This document shows positions 10,670 through 22,476 of a stretch of DNA of 64,000 bases, piece by piece. A model generated the notes under the pieces. The model did not search any database, was not told the origin of the DNA, and saw only the letters and a program-made list of their open reading frames with translations. Numbering within the stretch: the stretch's first letter is position 1; each line of letters opens with the position of its first letter. Source of the DNA: Diadema setosum (taxonomy: Eukaryota; Echinodermata; Echinoidea; Diadematoida; Diadematidae); assembly GCA_033980235.1 (NCBI GenBank), contig CM067070.1:11540046-11604045 (forward strand), read 5' to 3'. A program made the translations under genes and the position numbers.

Positions 10670-11004
10670 CTGAAGGGAATAAAACAAATCGCAAGTCATG
10701 ATATATGAAAATCGATCCCTGTACGATGTCAATCTAACCGTATGCGACCATAAACCTACGGGCCATTGAGTAAGGTACATAATGTGGTGCCCAGAATATT
10801 TGCGTTGACACTGAGCACGCAAATAGCCTATGTATAATTTACCATCTTTGCAGGGGTTATAATGGGCACACTTAACAGCGAGTATTCAGTGTTTCGAGTA
10901 ATAACCACGATAAACGATCAAGTGTCATACGCTACAAAGTATGAATGGCCCTTTATATATACATAACTAAAGAAACAAACTTGTAATGCATTTTGGCCAA
11001 TAAA

Positions 11005-11045
11005 GCAAACTTTCGGTGTCCTACGCCTTGCTCAGGAGTCTTGTT
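11005..11045 (-). other. Hammerhead-like / Penelope-tail-like motif (weak)
   Basis: On the minus strand the words CTGAGCA ... AAGGCGTAGGACACC ... GAAAG follow the order of the hammerhead core (CUGANGA, stem II, GAAA) often found in Penelope-like elements and their relics. The core has one changed base and the stem is imperfect, so it is at best a decayed copy. Confidence 0.2.
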
Positions 11046-11140
11046 AAGAAAGCAAGAGTTATACCTCTCATTTGATATCGATTCCTCGCCGAGTTCCACA
11101 GCGATCTCTTATGTGCTCGCTTTTATTATTATTATTATCA

Positions 11141-11144
<4 letters not shown>

Positions 11145-11206
<62 letters not shown>

Positions 11207-11217
11207 TAATATAATAT
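11145..11217. repeat. (TA)n microsatellite with flanking TTA/ATA runs
   Basis: A TA run of ~55 bases lies between a (TTA)n stretch and ATATAAT words. Other long TA tracts are at 14,430-14,465, 22,035-22,085, 26,798-26,925, 38,840-38,876, 39,047-39,092 and 46,645-46,707. Confidence 0.95.
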
Positions 11218-12507
11218 ATTTTGGTATTTTGTTTCATTTTTCGACAAAACATATACATCACTTTCTTTGATAACAGAGAATAAGGTAAAATGGACATTGT
11301 AGAATGGGAAGATAATGCAATAATTGAGGAACCTTGTAGTAACTAATCATTATAGAAAAAATAAACAGAATTGGTCGAAATAAAGTACATGTATAACCTT
11401 GCGTAAAGTGTGAAAAAATGGAGGGACCCCCTTAAGGAAAGAACTTGTAGAATGTGCCCCCCCCCCCCCCCCCCCTTAGAAGAGAACATCAATGGAAAGA
11501 TAATTGAAGCGCCGTGAAAAAAAAAGAACAAGAGGGAGAAGTCTGGAAGCCCACTAAAAAAAGGTTAGCAAATAAATACACGTACACATAGACGCAAACA
11601 AACATGAAACAAGACTAGACAACAATACAACTATTGTGTGTGTGCGTGTGTATGCGTGTGTGTGTGTATGTGTGTAAGACTCGCACAAGGTGTGGAGACC
11701 ATTACATTCTGGATGTTTGAGTGAATCTGCAACTTGGCTACCACTTTGCTTACAGCCGCCAAGACATGTAGAAAGGTTTAAGATGCAGAAAGCATTGTCG
11801 AGAAAAACATGCAGAAATGCCGATGAAAACTGTAAGTACCTACGGATTAATTCTCGAAGGTGGAGAGTTGATAATTCACGTGTATATCCCGGGAACAATG
11901 CAAGTGTTACATTAAGAATTGTTGAGAATCCAGTGTGTTGATTTGGATTTTATTTGAGTAATTTGTGGCTGAGCGAATGAATTTAGATGATGATGAGTAA
12001 CAATAACGATGATTATATAAATATATTGATATGAATAAAAACAGTGTTGACACCAGTCATGAAAGTACTGTTATTACTTATTATTAGTAATGATTAAAAT
12101 GAAAATTATAACTATTATTCAAATCATGATGGTATAATGTAATGCTAAATGTTGTATAGAACCCTTGCATTTACTATTTGGATGTCTATCTCATCCGTCC
12201 CGTCCCTATTATTTGCACCCTCATTGCCTCACGTTTGAAGGAGCCATAGTGACTGGAGGGCCTAAATTTTACAATCCAACTCTTTTGATGCAGGTTTTCT
12301 TTAGGAAAAACAATAATTATAAAAGTTATTTCCAAGAATATAAATCTAGTTTTAGATGCCGCAGAGAAAATTGTGGGAAAACTAGCGTACAACATGTACA
12401 TTTTCATCATGCGAGGATTTTCTTCTTTTTTCTTCTTTTTTTCTTTTTGGTTTAGCAAAAAAAAAAAAAGATAAACCCATCGGCATGTAGGTAGAATATC
12501 ATCTCAC

Positions 12508-12840
12508 TTTTCACCCTGATATCTGTGTGCCCAGTCACAAACAGTCCAGTGGCGTCGTCAACCACCGTACAAAAGTATCTTCCTTCGTCCTGAAGTGATA
12601 TGTCTTCTATTGTCAGCGAGTAGTCATCCGTGATGTTGAAACGGTCAAAGTCAAATGTTCTTTTAGCTGGATGAGACCGTTTATCTAAGGTCACCAAATG
12701 CTCGTTCGTTTCCCAGCTTCCCAACTTGTTCCTCTGCCAGTACACGACAGACACTTTGCCATCGTATCCGCAGGGAATGGACGCTGATGATCCAACAACC
12801 AAAGTGACGTTTAGCTTTGTGGTGACCATTTTAGCGCCAG
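12508..12840 (-). CDS. V-type Ig-domain exon of the Ig receptor
   Basis: A 333-base exon, phase 1 at both ends, with acceptor TTTTTGTTAACAG and donor A|GTGAGA. It encodes 111 residues with the full V-set pattern: strand A/B LNVTLVVGSSASIPC, core tryptophan in VVYWQRN, and strands E/F with SLTIEDISLQDEGRYFC, where DxGxYxC is the hallmark around the second cysteine, then a closing strand GHTDIRVK. Candidate N-glycosylation sites are NVT and NIT. It follows the signal-peptide exon in frame (junction codon TCT) and is the outermost Ig domain. The family is clear; the ligand is not. Confidence 0.82.
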
Positions 12841-12899
12841 CTGTTAACAAAAATTGAAGTACAATGTAAAGCCTATAATAAAACAATTAAAATCAACCT

Positions 12900-14424
12900 T
12901 ACAAAAGAATTAGTGAGATAAAAACTGGAGCAAATATGTCCCGAGTCGATGCTTATGTCAATGTGGTTTGACTTTTTTTTTTTTTTCCAGCAGCAGTTTG
13001 TCAATATGATCGGACTTTCTCATACTTCGAGCGTACTTATCTATTTACCTTTCGGTAGCATAATGTATCATTTCCGGCCCTTTTAGCCTGACGAGCAAAC
13101 ACCTCCTGTTGTTGATTTTAACCGGCTTTGTGCATGATGCTTAACCTTTTCCTTTTAATACAATGATGATGTAAAAACGTGGCATTTCATGACATGTAGC
13201 TGCTGCCGTCGTCACGTACAAACCCAAGGAAGACATAGTATCCTGAATATTGTGTATTACAAAAAAAAATGATGTCAAGCATACTTATGGCTTGGATTCA
13301 GAAGTTACCAACGAAGTAGAGAGGGTGATAAGGATAAAATGCAAGTCAGTCATGCCCATGTTGCCTCAAACATTATATAGTGGTGCTGTGAATACTTCTC
13401 CCCCGAAATAACAAGCTGCTCGTCTTTGCATTAACAGATTTTTTGTTGAATATGTACTTTGTAGACACTTCATAAACTCGCAATGTTTTATGTAACATTT
13501 CGTGGTATATCTTTGTCCGATCAAACATACTTGTTAACACGCTGCAGATTGCAGTCTGACCTGCCGTCAAGCTCTATGAATTCAACAGCAACTTTGCAAC
13601 AGTTGCATGCTATCAGAATTCTTACCTGATTCCCTTCCCCAAGAGTCAACTGCGTTATTACAGAATAAGGATAATAGTTTATAGTGACAGTTTCCGTTTA
13701 AAGACATCATGTATCATTTGCATTGTGTTATATAAATGAAAAAACAGCTTTGTGCTTTAACAAAACACTCTAAAATGTGAGTTACGCATAGAAACTACTA
13801 ATGCAATTTTAAATTTTCAAATTTTGATCGTTATTACCATTGTTAAGTATTGTAAAATATGCGAAATATAAACCCTTACAATAAAGATTGTTTCTAGACT
13901 AAAAAGTAAACAGTAATGATTTAGTAAGAAAAATAGTTACACCTGTTATAATTTCATTTATTTTCATTTATTTAAGAATTTCATTTTCACAGATAAATGC
14001 CATACAATGTCAATTGAACGAACTACTTGATCACGGTATAAACTGAATCCGACAGTCAAAACGAATAAATGAGTAATTCAAATAACCAAAAAAAAAAAAA
14101 ATTGCCGAATTTCTATAATCTATGTAGGGTGTGTCGTGATAGCACTGATCTACATGCATGAAATTCTAAAACTCGAACATTTTTTTTTAATCACTACTCC
14201 CAATGGTAAACAATACCTTCGACAATTTTTCCCATGATAATGATAGGGTTGACTCGTAAATAAAACTAACAGACCAGCCGTGTCGAAGCAGACATGTAGA
14301 AACTCTATAAATCAAAACACATGTTCCTATAAAAATGGTTTAGTATTGATTATGCCTCCAAAAACGTCTGTCTGTCTGTCTGTTTCTCTCTCTCTCCCTA
14401 TGTATTTATATGGACATAATTATT

Positions 14425-14468
<44 letters not shown>

Positions 14469-14770
14469 TTGACATATAAAGATATAGTGTGAAATTCAAA
14501 TGAAGAATACCATTAAAAGATGTGAAATTGCCAATCGATATCGATACGCACGTAGCTTATGATCTTTGATACTTTGTCGCTCTTAACTGTTTAACATTCA
14601 TGTTTATTCTTGATATGAACGACTACGTGTTTCACCTGGTAGAGTCAGAATCAGCAAGATCGACACATGACCTGATTTAATTGTTAGACCTTATGCGTCC
14701 TAACGAAAGGATTCCTATTGTTTACAGACTTTTATCACTGTGATCCCTTTGAAACGAAATCTTGTTTGTT
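12900..14770. other. First large intron, no recognised features
   Basis: A/T-rich intron sequence of the Ig receptor. It holds a (TA)n run at 14,430-14,465 and short (CTGT)n and (CT)n runs at 14,368-14,397. The small open frame at 13,373-13,570 has no domain signature or splice context. Confidence 0.5.
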
Positions 14771-14774
14771 CTCT

Positions 14775-15720
14775 TAGTAGAGCAGATAAGCCCTCAAAAT
14801 CACGTGAATTGTGCAAAATTTGACTAAAGCATGAAACTTTCACCAGTGTTAGTACATACCATAAGATTTATTTTAAGATCGGGAGGTAAGTCTGATTTGA
14901 CCTCTGATGACCTCCAGAGGTCAATGTACTTTAGATATCAGAAAATCGATGTTTTTAGACATTTGCAAATGATATATGTGGTTATGTTGCACTAAACATG
15001 CATTTATACCACAGAGAAATCATTTCCAGATTCAACAGAGCACTGACAGATTTTTACCTTTGACCTCTGATGACCTCCAGAGGTCAATGAACTTTAAATA
15101 TCAAAATATCGATGTTTTAAGACATTTGTGAATAATATATGTGGTTATGATTCACTAAACATGCATCTATACTTCAGGGAAACCATTTTCTGATTCCACA
15201 GAGCATTGACAGGTTTTAACCTTTGACCTCTGGTGACCTTTGGAGGTCAATGACCTCAAAATATTATATTGATCTGTGATGTCATTGGTTAATGGTAACC
15301 GTGCATTGTTAAGATGTACAAAACAAGCATATCTGTCTTACAATGAAATTGTCTTCATATTCTAAAGAGCAGACAGGTTTCTACCTTTGACCTCTGATGA
15401 CCTTGAGAGGTCAATGACCTCAGAATATCAGAATATTGAAGTATGACATCATTGGTGAAAGGTCAAACATGGTAAGGATGTACAAAACAAGCATATCTGT
15501 GTACAATGACATCGTCTTCATATTCCAAGGCACACAGACGAGTTTCTGCCTTTGACCTCTGATGATCTCGAGAGGTCAATGACCTCAAAGTATCAGAATA
15601 GTTTGGCATCATCAATGGTAAACATGATGATGTTTTAGAGAGCACTCGTAGGCCCTGTTTATTAACGAGCCATTACCGTTCACCTATGAAAATCACACAA
15701 GGTCAAATACCTCGAATGAA
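14775..15720 (+). repeat. Left arm of a 5.9-kb inverted repeat; ~163-bp units with AGGTCA half-sites
   Basis: The arm begins TAGTAGAGCAGATAAGC and is matched in reverse complement by 19,690-20,636. After ~110 bases of unique arm it consists of five units of about 163 bp, centred near 14,915, 15,075, 15,238, 15,402 and 15,565. Each carries TGACCTCTGATGACCTC and an opposing GAGGTCAATGA. These are perfect nuclear-receptor half-sites (AGGTCA): TGACCT-CTGA-TGACCT is a direct repeat spaced by four bases. There is no coding capacity. Confidence 0.8.
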
Positions 15721-15859
15721 ATGTGAGGATGTTAATATTGATATTGCGATAGTTAATAGTTAATAATTGTTTATAATGTAGGGCTTACAAACCATGCATG
15801 TCTGTTACCAAAAAAGTGGCTACTCATTCCGCAGAACTTTTCAGGTAATTATCTAAGTC

Positions 15860-17420
15860 GGGTATGTGCACAGAGCAAGGGATGTCGATCTGTTTTCACG
15901 TGGGGGGGGGGGGACTTGGAAAATATGTAAAAGCATAAGTTCATGGTGCAAAGGAATGAAGCGGAGGGGGAGGATGTGGGTGGGGGATTGGATTTTTGCA
16001 GGTTTAGACCTGAAATCAGTGATTCAGTGTAGCTCTTGTTTAATGTGAGCGTCATCACTTATACGGAAGTTGATGGGGTGTGGGCGCATCTCACCTATAT
16101 ACCCTCCTCCCAAAGACGAAGTTTGTTTGTTTTTTTAAAGAATCTGATGCATACGTTTTGGGGAATATTTGGAAAATTATGGATCACCAAGGTGTACCAA
16201 GTCTATATGGATGGGAACCCAGGAAGCGCAGCGTTGGCGAGGGTAGGGTATTCCACTCCCATTCGACAGAGCTCTTGTATTTTGAGAAATGAGATTCAAC
16301 GACCTGGCACACAGGCACTTTTGAAGGAATACCTCGAAATTTGTATCAAAAAGGTGTAGTAAGTCAGCCATCTATGGAGGAAGACCAATCGACAGAAGGA
16401 TGTGGATGGAGGTATCCCCCTCCCACATAATGGAGCTTTTGCATTCTTTTGTTTGCAATTTAATGATCTCGTGCCACTCTTGGTTGAACTACCATTTTGG
16501 AAAAAAAAAAGTCCATACCCAAATGTGTAGCCATAATCAATGCATGGCGGAGAGGTTGATACAGCGAGAGGAGGGTATGAAAGGGGCTGTCCCCCAATCC
16601 TTCCCATGCGAGGGAGCCTTTGCAGTAAGAATAGAAATGTAAAAAAAAAAAAAATCTAGTACACACATTTATGATGGAATATTTGGGAAATTATCAGTAA
16701 AAGGAGTGTACCAAATCTAAGGGTAGAAACCGAGGAGGGATTGTTAATTGAAAGATACACTACCCCCTCCAACAAGAGGGATTTTCTTTAATATGTCGGA
16801 ACTGAAATTAAAGATCTAGTACATACTTTGTGATGATATAAAACAAAAATGGGACAAAAGCACTGAGCGTATATGGAAGGGGACATAACGAAAGATAGTG
16901 TGGGGGAGGGGGTATGCAAAGGAGATTCTGCCTTTTAATCTGGTGCATACTATAGCTAAAATGTTCAGTGACAATTCATTTTCTGTCAACAAAAGTGAAG
17001 AAAAAAATCTCAATCTCAGGAAATACTTGGAGGCAAAGTTTTATGTCCCCACCGTTCCCCCTCCCATATTTTCTCGGGAGGCGGGGCAAATGCCTCTTGC
17101 CCTCCAAAATGATCAATCGTGCATATATAGGAAAGCCTTTTCATCTTTGGAATTCAAATAAAAATATCTCTTAAAAACATTTTTCATAGAATATGGGAAA
17201 TTATCATTCCCCAAAGTATGTTATATCTGTGGAAGGAACCAAGCAGGGGGAAGGAGTCTATCGAAAGGAGATATCCCCTCTCACAGAAAGGAGATTTTGC
17301 ATTTCAGAATTAAATTTTAACAATCCAATGCACACTTAAAGTGAAAAACTTGGGCAGTTTTCTGTCTAAAAAGCAAAAAAAAAAACAAAAACAAAAAACA
17401 ATAACAAAAACTAACAACAA
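15860..17420 (-). repeat. GC-rich-box tandem repeat, block 3 (~190-bp units)
   Basis: Seven or so degenerate units contain words such as 'GGAGCTTTTGCATT', 'GATCTGGTGCATAC', 'GGAATATTTGGGAAATTATC' and 'GGTGTACCAAGTCTATGG', with CCCCCTCCC boxes. They are the reverse complement of the units at 1.9-2.7 kb. The block sits inside the inverted repeat spanning 14.8-20.6 kb. Many overlapping short open frames occur here on both strands, none protein-like. Confidence 0.65.
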
Positions 17421-17429
17421 AACATAGTC

Positions 17430-18550
17430 CACATCTCAGAATTTAATGGGGTGGGGGTCAACTATCCCTGCCACCACCCCACCCCTCCTCCAAACTAATG
17501 CCCCGGTATGTGCATGTGTTTTATTCCACTTGTTGAAAAGAAGAGAGAGTTTTAAGAAACAATATTGTTCAGTGGTCGCTATCCCAGTCAAGTAAATTGT
17601 TTATCAATAAGGTGATTTCCTTCACCTGTGTACCTTAAGATGATGTAGGCCTGGTATTTGCCTTGCACGTTATTACATCTATTTCTTTTTTAGTATTCTC
17701 GTTTATATTTTGATGTGAAAGTTGTTTACTTTGCCACGATTTTATTTGTACATAGAAAAAATAATCCAAGACTGAAAATGAAACTGATACAATATTTAAT
17801 GATTGACATGATGCACATATTGTGTATTTCTATAGCAATAAAAGTGAGCAATTCAAAAGGCGTGTACTCATTTTACATGAACATTAGCGATGATCCTCTG
17901 ACCTCTGGAGGATATTGAAAGATATGCATCAAAATGTAAGAATATTGATGTCTGGTTTCTTTTGGTTTGTAATGGCCAGCTGCTTATGAAATAATAATTA
18001 TATTTTTTTTAAAATGCATTTTGTGTGCGTGTGTGTGTCCAAAATTGTATGCAGAGTATTCCACACACAGTTCAATTTTGACTTCCATCTAGGACAATGA
18101 GCGGTTACTTTTTTCTCAACTACATTGTAATATCAAAATCTATTGAAAAAACACGGTGGCGGCTGGGTCTAACACATTATCATTCCTTTTTGTTGGAGAT
18201 CCATGCGGGATGGTCAAAACAAACATAAAAAATAGATATCTCATACCTAATTGTTATAACAAAGCATCATATCCTCATATACCCAACCCAACCCTCTATG
18301 CCCAGACAATGTAAACCACCCCAGGGACTTACTTGGAGCTTTAGAATATCCTTTGTCAACAGAGAGAGACATCCAAACCTTTGCAGTGCCGACTAAGATC
18401 TGCCATGGAACTGATTGGTATTGGCTCTGCATCATTGACAGCAGATCTCGTTTCCTATTCTCCTCCTTCTTCTTCTTCTTCTTCTTCTTCTTCTTCTTCA
18501 TTATACTGTGTAATCTTGTAATATTCTGCCATGGAGCCTTTTCTTAATTG
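17430..18550. other. Spacer inside the large inverted repeat
   Basis: Low-complexity A-rich (17,370-17,425) and (CTT)n (18,465-18,500) tracts with otherwise plain sequence. A short relic of the half-site repeat (CTCTGACCTCTGGAGG) lies at ~17,896. No gene was recognised. Confidence 0.5.
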
Positions 18551-18559
18551 GTTAAAGAA

Positions 18560-19480
18560 GGTATCCAAAGAGCTATATGAAGCAAAAAACAACAAACAAA
18601 TGCAAAAACAAAAAGAGAGACATATGTATTTTTAATAACAGAGCTGAATATTGAGTATCTCTCTCCTGAAGTGTTTCAAAGAGATACAAGAGACAGTGGC
18701 TGAGAGTAGCCGCCACCTTTTTTGGGAGTAGGCCTACTTTGTGTTCTTGCAAATGATGCCTGACATTTTTGGTCATTTGCCCTTTTTGAAGAATGCAGCA
18801 ATAGAGCCACAACTTCCTGCGGAATGGATATTGTGGGGTTCTTGATGCAGAACATCATCGCTGAATTTGCCTGAGCTGTATTTTCTTACTGGGATTGCCA
18901 TTGTAGTTTTGTTTTGTTTTGCTTTGTTTTGTTTTTAAAGTGTGGCTGTAACACTGCTTGTTTTGCATATGATGGTCATTGCAGCTAAAGAGTGCATATC
19001 TTCTCTGGATCATTCCAAACTTCATGATGTTTCACCTGGGTGAATGGATCCCAGATGATGCATGCATATTCCAGGACAGTCCTGAGCGGCATGGAGTAGC
19101 AAAACACCTGAACCTTATAATACTCGTATCTTCGTCTGGAGAGAGTCTTTGGTTAAAGTATAACCTTTTTAAGCTGCTGTGGCGATTTGATTCCAGCTGA
19201 GCCTCCTATTGGAACTCCAAAATATTTTGCACAATCCGCTTTCTCCATGGTTTGCCACAAATGCTTATCTATTCCCTGGGTAGGTCTCGGATGGCAATAG
19301 CTAGTTGCAATACACAGGATTGCTTCATGTGGAATGCATGTTGGGCCTCACAGTATGTCGAAGTTTTCAAGATGGTCCATGATGTCGCAGCTGTGGACTG
19401 TATACTCCAGGACCATGAGTCATTCATCGCAGTCACACTGTAACAACCCACCAGCTTTACACTGGCCAATACAGGCCCAC
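18560..19480 (-). pseudogene. Degenerate LINE reverse-transcriptase remnant
   Basis: The minus strand, in broken frames, reads in order: a polymerase-like part with LKTSTYCEAQHAFHMKQSC, then KADCAKYFGVPIGG, then KVQVFCYSMPLRTVLEYACIIWDPFTQ. These match the usual order in CR1/Rex-like LINE reverse transcriptases (W..W.M.F...KC, K.LGV.I, LVRP.LEYA..VWDP). In-frame stops and shifts separate the pieces, so it is dead. It lies inside the spacer of the 5.9-kb inverted repeat, upstream of a (TTTTG)n stretch at ~18,905-18,935. Confidence 0.65.
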
Positions 19481-19689
19481 CAGCTGGAAACTATGCAAAT
19501 ATTGCCCATGAGCTTGACACTTAGGCAAACCAGTCCCATAATGAGTCCGACAAAATGGGGAAAAGATCTATGAGACTTACACTGAATAGATTAAAACACT
19601 CTGTATATCAGTCTCGTGGGCCTTGTTTTCCTCGAGTGTCGAGATAATGGCCATATTTGCTAGTCTACATAACTAACCCAAACATAACA

Positions 19690-20636
19690 GTTGTATTTGA
19701 GGTCACTGCCATCACTCAAGAAACTTAAGCTTTATTTCTGAAGTAATTGACCTCTCACATTTCAGAGACCTGTTACTATAAACCAATGCTCTGTGGAATA
19801 TGCATACATACTTTGATCAAAACATCAATGCGTGATTTGTACATGATTAAGCATTTACGATTACACCACTGAAGCCAAACATCAATACAGGTAAGCCTAC
19901 ACATGTGACCTCAGTTGCACATCGGGTATTACAAAGTTGACCATTGACTATACATAGAATATCAATATTCTGATATTTTGAGGTCATTGACCTGTCACCT
20001 TCCTCAGAGGTCAAAGGTAGAGACACGTGAGTAATTTCTCTTGCTCTGTGGAATAGGAAAACAATTCAATTGTAATACAAATGAATATAACATCTAAATC
20101 ATGTTTGTCATCAACCAATTGCACCAAATATCAATGTTCTGACATTTTGAGGTCATTGGCCTCATCATAGGTCATCTGAGGTCATCAGAGGTCAAAGGTA
20201 GAAATCTGACTCGAAAGGATCAGTGGAACATTGAGGCAATTCCTCTTACAAAAATTAGTTTTTAGTACATAATTATCGTGTTTCAGTTATGAGTGACGCA
20301 TTAAAATATCAATTTACTGACATTTTGAGGTCATTGACCTCTGAAGGTCATCAGAGGTCAAAGATAGAAACCTGTCAGGGCTCTATGGAACATAAAGACA
20401 ATTTCACTGTGACAAATATTAAGTTTTAGTACATCATTACTGTGTTTATCATTAACCAATGACGCAAAATATCAATTTTCTTAGATTTTGAGGTCATTGA
20501 CCTCTAGAGGTCATCAGAGGTCAATTCAGACTTACCTCCCGATCTTAAAATTAATCTTATAGCATGTACTAACAATGGTGAAAGTTTCATGCTTTAGTCA
20601 AATTTTGCACAATTCTTCGGCTTATCTGCTCTACTA
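19690..20636 (-). repeat. Right arm of the 5.9-kb inverted repeat with AGGTCA half-sites
   Basis: Reverse complement of 14,775-15,720, ending GCTTATCTGCTCTACTA. Its units carry GAGGTCATTGACCT (AGGTCA-T-TGACCT, an inverted repeat spaced by one) followed by AGGTCATCAGAGGTCA (direct repeat spaced by four). Clear copies are near 19,980, 20,150, 20,325 and 20,490. Similarity to the left arm is high over the terminal ~110 bases and looser in the units. Confidence 0.8.
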
Positions 20637-20799
20637 TCTATGCTGTATATCATACAGTCTTTCAGTTCCGTGCTATGAATTTAGGACTTCAGTGTTTTAT
20701 ATACAGTTACATATCTGTCATGAAACGCATTTTTTCCTGTTTGTTTTCTTTTTCTTTTACTTTACCGATGAGCTAAATCATGTTTGTCTGTCAGGTTTT

Positions 20800-20870
20800 T
20801 GGTGTTTGTTTGTTGTTGTTGTTGTTGTTTTGTTTTTTTTTGCTTTGTATGGGTATGTATGTGTGTGTAC
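20800..20870. repeat. (GTT)n microsatellite and T-rich tract
   Basis: A GTT run is followed by T/G-rich sequence. The overlapping open frames around 20,575-21,092 are low-complexity Phe/Leu/Val reads and not genes. Confidence 0.8.
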
Positions 20871-21187
20871 TTTTTTTGTCAAAGGAAGTTGCTTCCTATG
20901 AGTGTTTGCTTTTGTTCAGTATTTGTATTGTTCATCTGGAGACTACAAAACATAAACTTGGCTTTTATTTTGAATTCAATATCATCAGAAAGTGATGCGT
21001 GGTATTGTCAATTTCACAGTATTCTTCGCTATTACATTGTATTGATATTATGTTATTATGTATATTCAAATGTTTTGTATTGTTGGAATTAAAATAAAAT
21101 GAAATGTAATTAAAAATACTTGCTGCATACCTTTTTCAAGCTTCATACAAATGGATTAGTATACTATCTAAACCACCACGCATACAT

Positions 21188-22028
21188 GTGACCCTGCATC
21201 ACAACACCAACGAAAACTTGCCAGACATAGATTTGTAGATAAGGGTAGATTTTGAAAGAACAGACTCTACTTTAAAATGATGTATTACTGAATTCAAATG
21301 GATTCTCGTAACCTATCTAAATTTTTGGGGAAAAAAAGTGTGCACCCTGGAAACGTGTGAACTAAAAAAAAAAAAAAAAAAAAAAAGTTCTGAAGTACAC
21401 AGTTTATTGAAGCTCGTATTCTTTTGCAAACCGCCGTAGCTGTGCGATGAATGGGAAAAAAACAGGATGTAAACCACCGTAGCAGCAACAATGAAGGAAT
21501 TATCAAATTAAGCTGAAATTCAGTGCGCTGTATCAACACATTGTGTCAATGATTAGCGCCAAATTTCAAAGCAGTAGCATTATTTTTTTTTTCAAAAGTT
21601 ATTAGGGTTGAAAGTGAAGAGGGTGCAAAGGATTTTCAAGAAATGAAAAGAGGGTCTCTATAGTAAAGACATACCTGGGTCCCGTGTCATAAAACTTGTT
21701 ATCACTGACAACTGCAACTTTTGCTCTTAGCCAGCCAGATGCAAGGGTTTAAGCAGCTTATAACAACTATAACAACCTGTTACTGCTAACAAGTTTTATA
21801 AAACGGTGCAGATCTCACTATACTTTACAGAAAAAAAAAGGGTTGCAGAAAAAAATATTGAAAGCACACTTTCCCATTCATTTTGTGATCCCAAACTTAA
21901 AAGGAATAATGTAGAAGAAAAAAAAAATGGAAATCTCAAGATTAACTTGTTTGACCTGTTTCACCTATTTGAGTTCTTACGTAAAATCAAGGGGTGCGAC
22001 TTTTTGTTCGTTTTGTGATGCACGATCA
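21188..22028 (-). mobile_element. MITE-like element of the GTCGC/GCGAC family, copy 2
   Basis: It begins GTGACCCTGCATCACAAC and ends TTTTGTGATGCACGATCA, imperfect inverted ends. The interior parallels 4,800-5,490 and is the reverse complement of 22,642-23,331. It is longer than the others because of A-rich tracts and a ~120-base insertion near 21,670-21,800 that itself has inverted halves (AAAACTTGTTA / AACAAGTTTTA). A TA microsatellite follows directly. Confidence 0.6.
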
Positions 22029-22034
22029 TATATG

Positions 22035-22092
<58 letters not shown>

Positions 22093-22476
22093 TACAATGC
22101 ATATGCATGCCTGTGTTTGATCGTGCATCACAAAGCCAGCAAAGAGTCTCTGAAAAAAAAAATACACTGAACACGGATGATGACATGGGAGCCTCACATA
22201 TTTCAGATATGTTCAGATGTAATTCCATTACAATACCAATGCTTTAACAAGTTCACCTGTGTAGAATTTATGTATACTTTCTTCATCTGCTGTGTTTCCC
22301 TGACCCCTACTCATACAATCTTATAGTGATGATGCCATGTCATAATCTTGTTCATTGTGTTTTGCTATGAAATTGAAAAACATTCTCATTCCTCATCCGA
22401 ATCACTATACATTCTGAAACTAAGCTTATGTAGGTGCCTACCCAGCTAAACCAAATTACAGGTGTCCATATTAGTC

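Noticed and set aside
14775..20636. CRISPR-like or prokaryotic repeat array
   Set aside because: Units are ~163 bp, diverged and arranged as an inverted pair in intron sequence of a eukaryotic gene; nothing prokaryotic is present.
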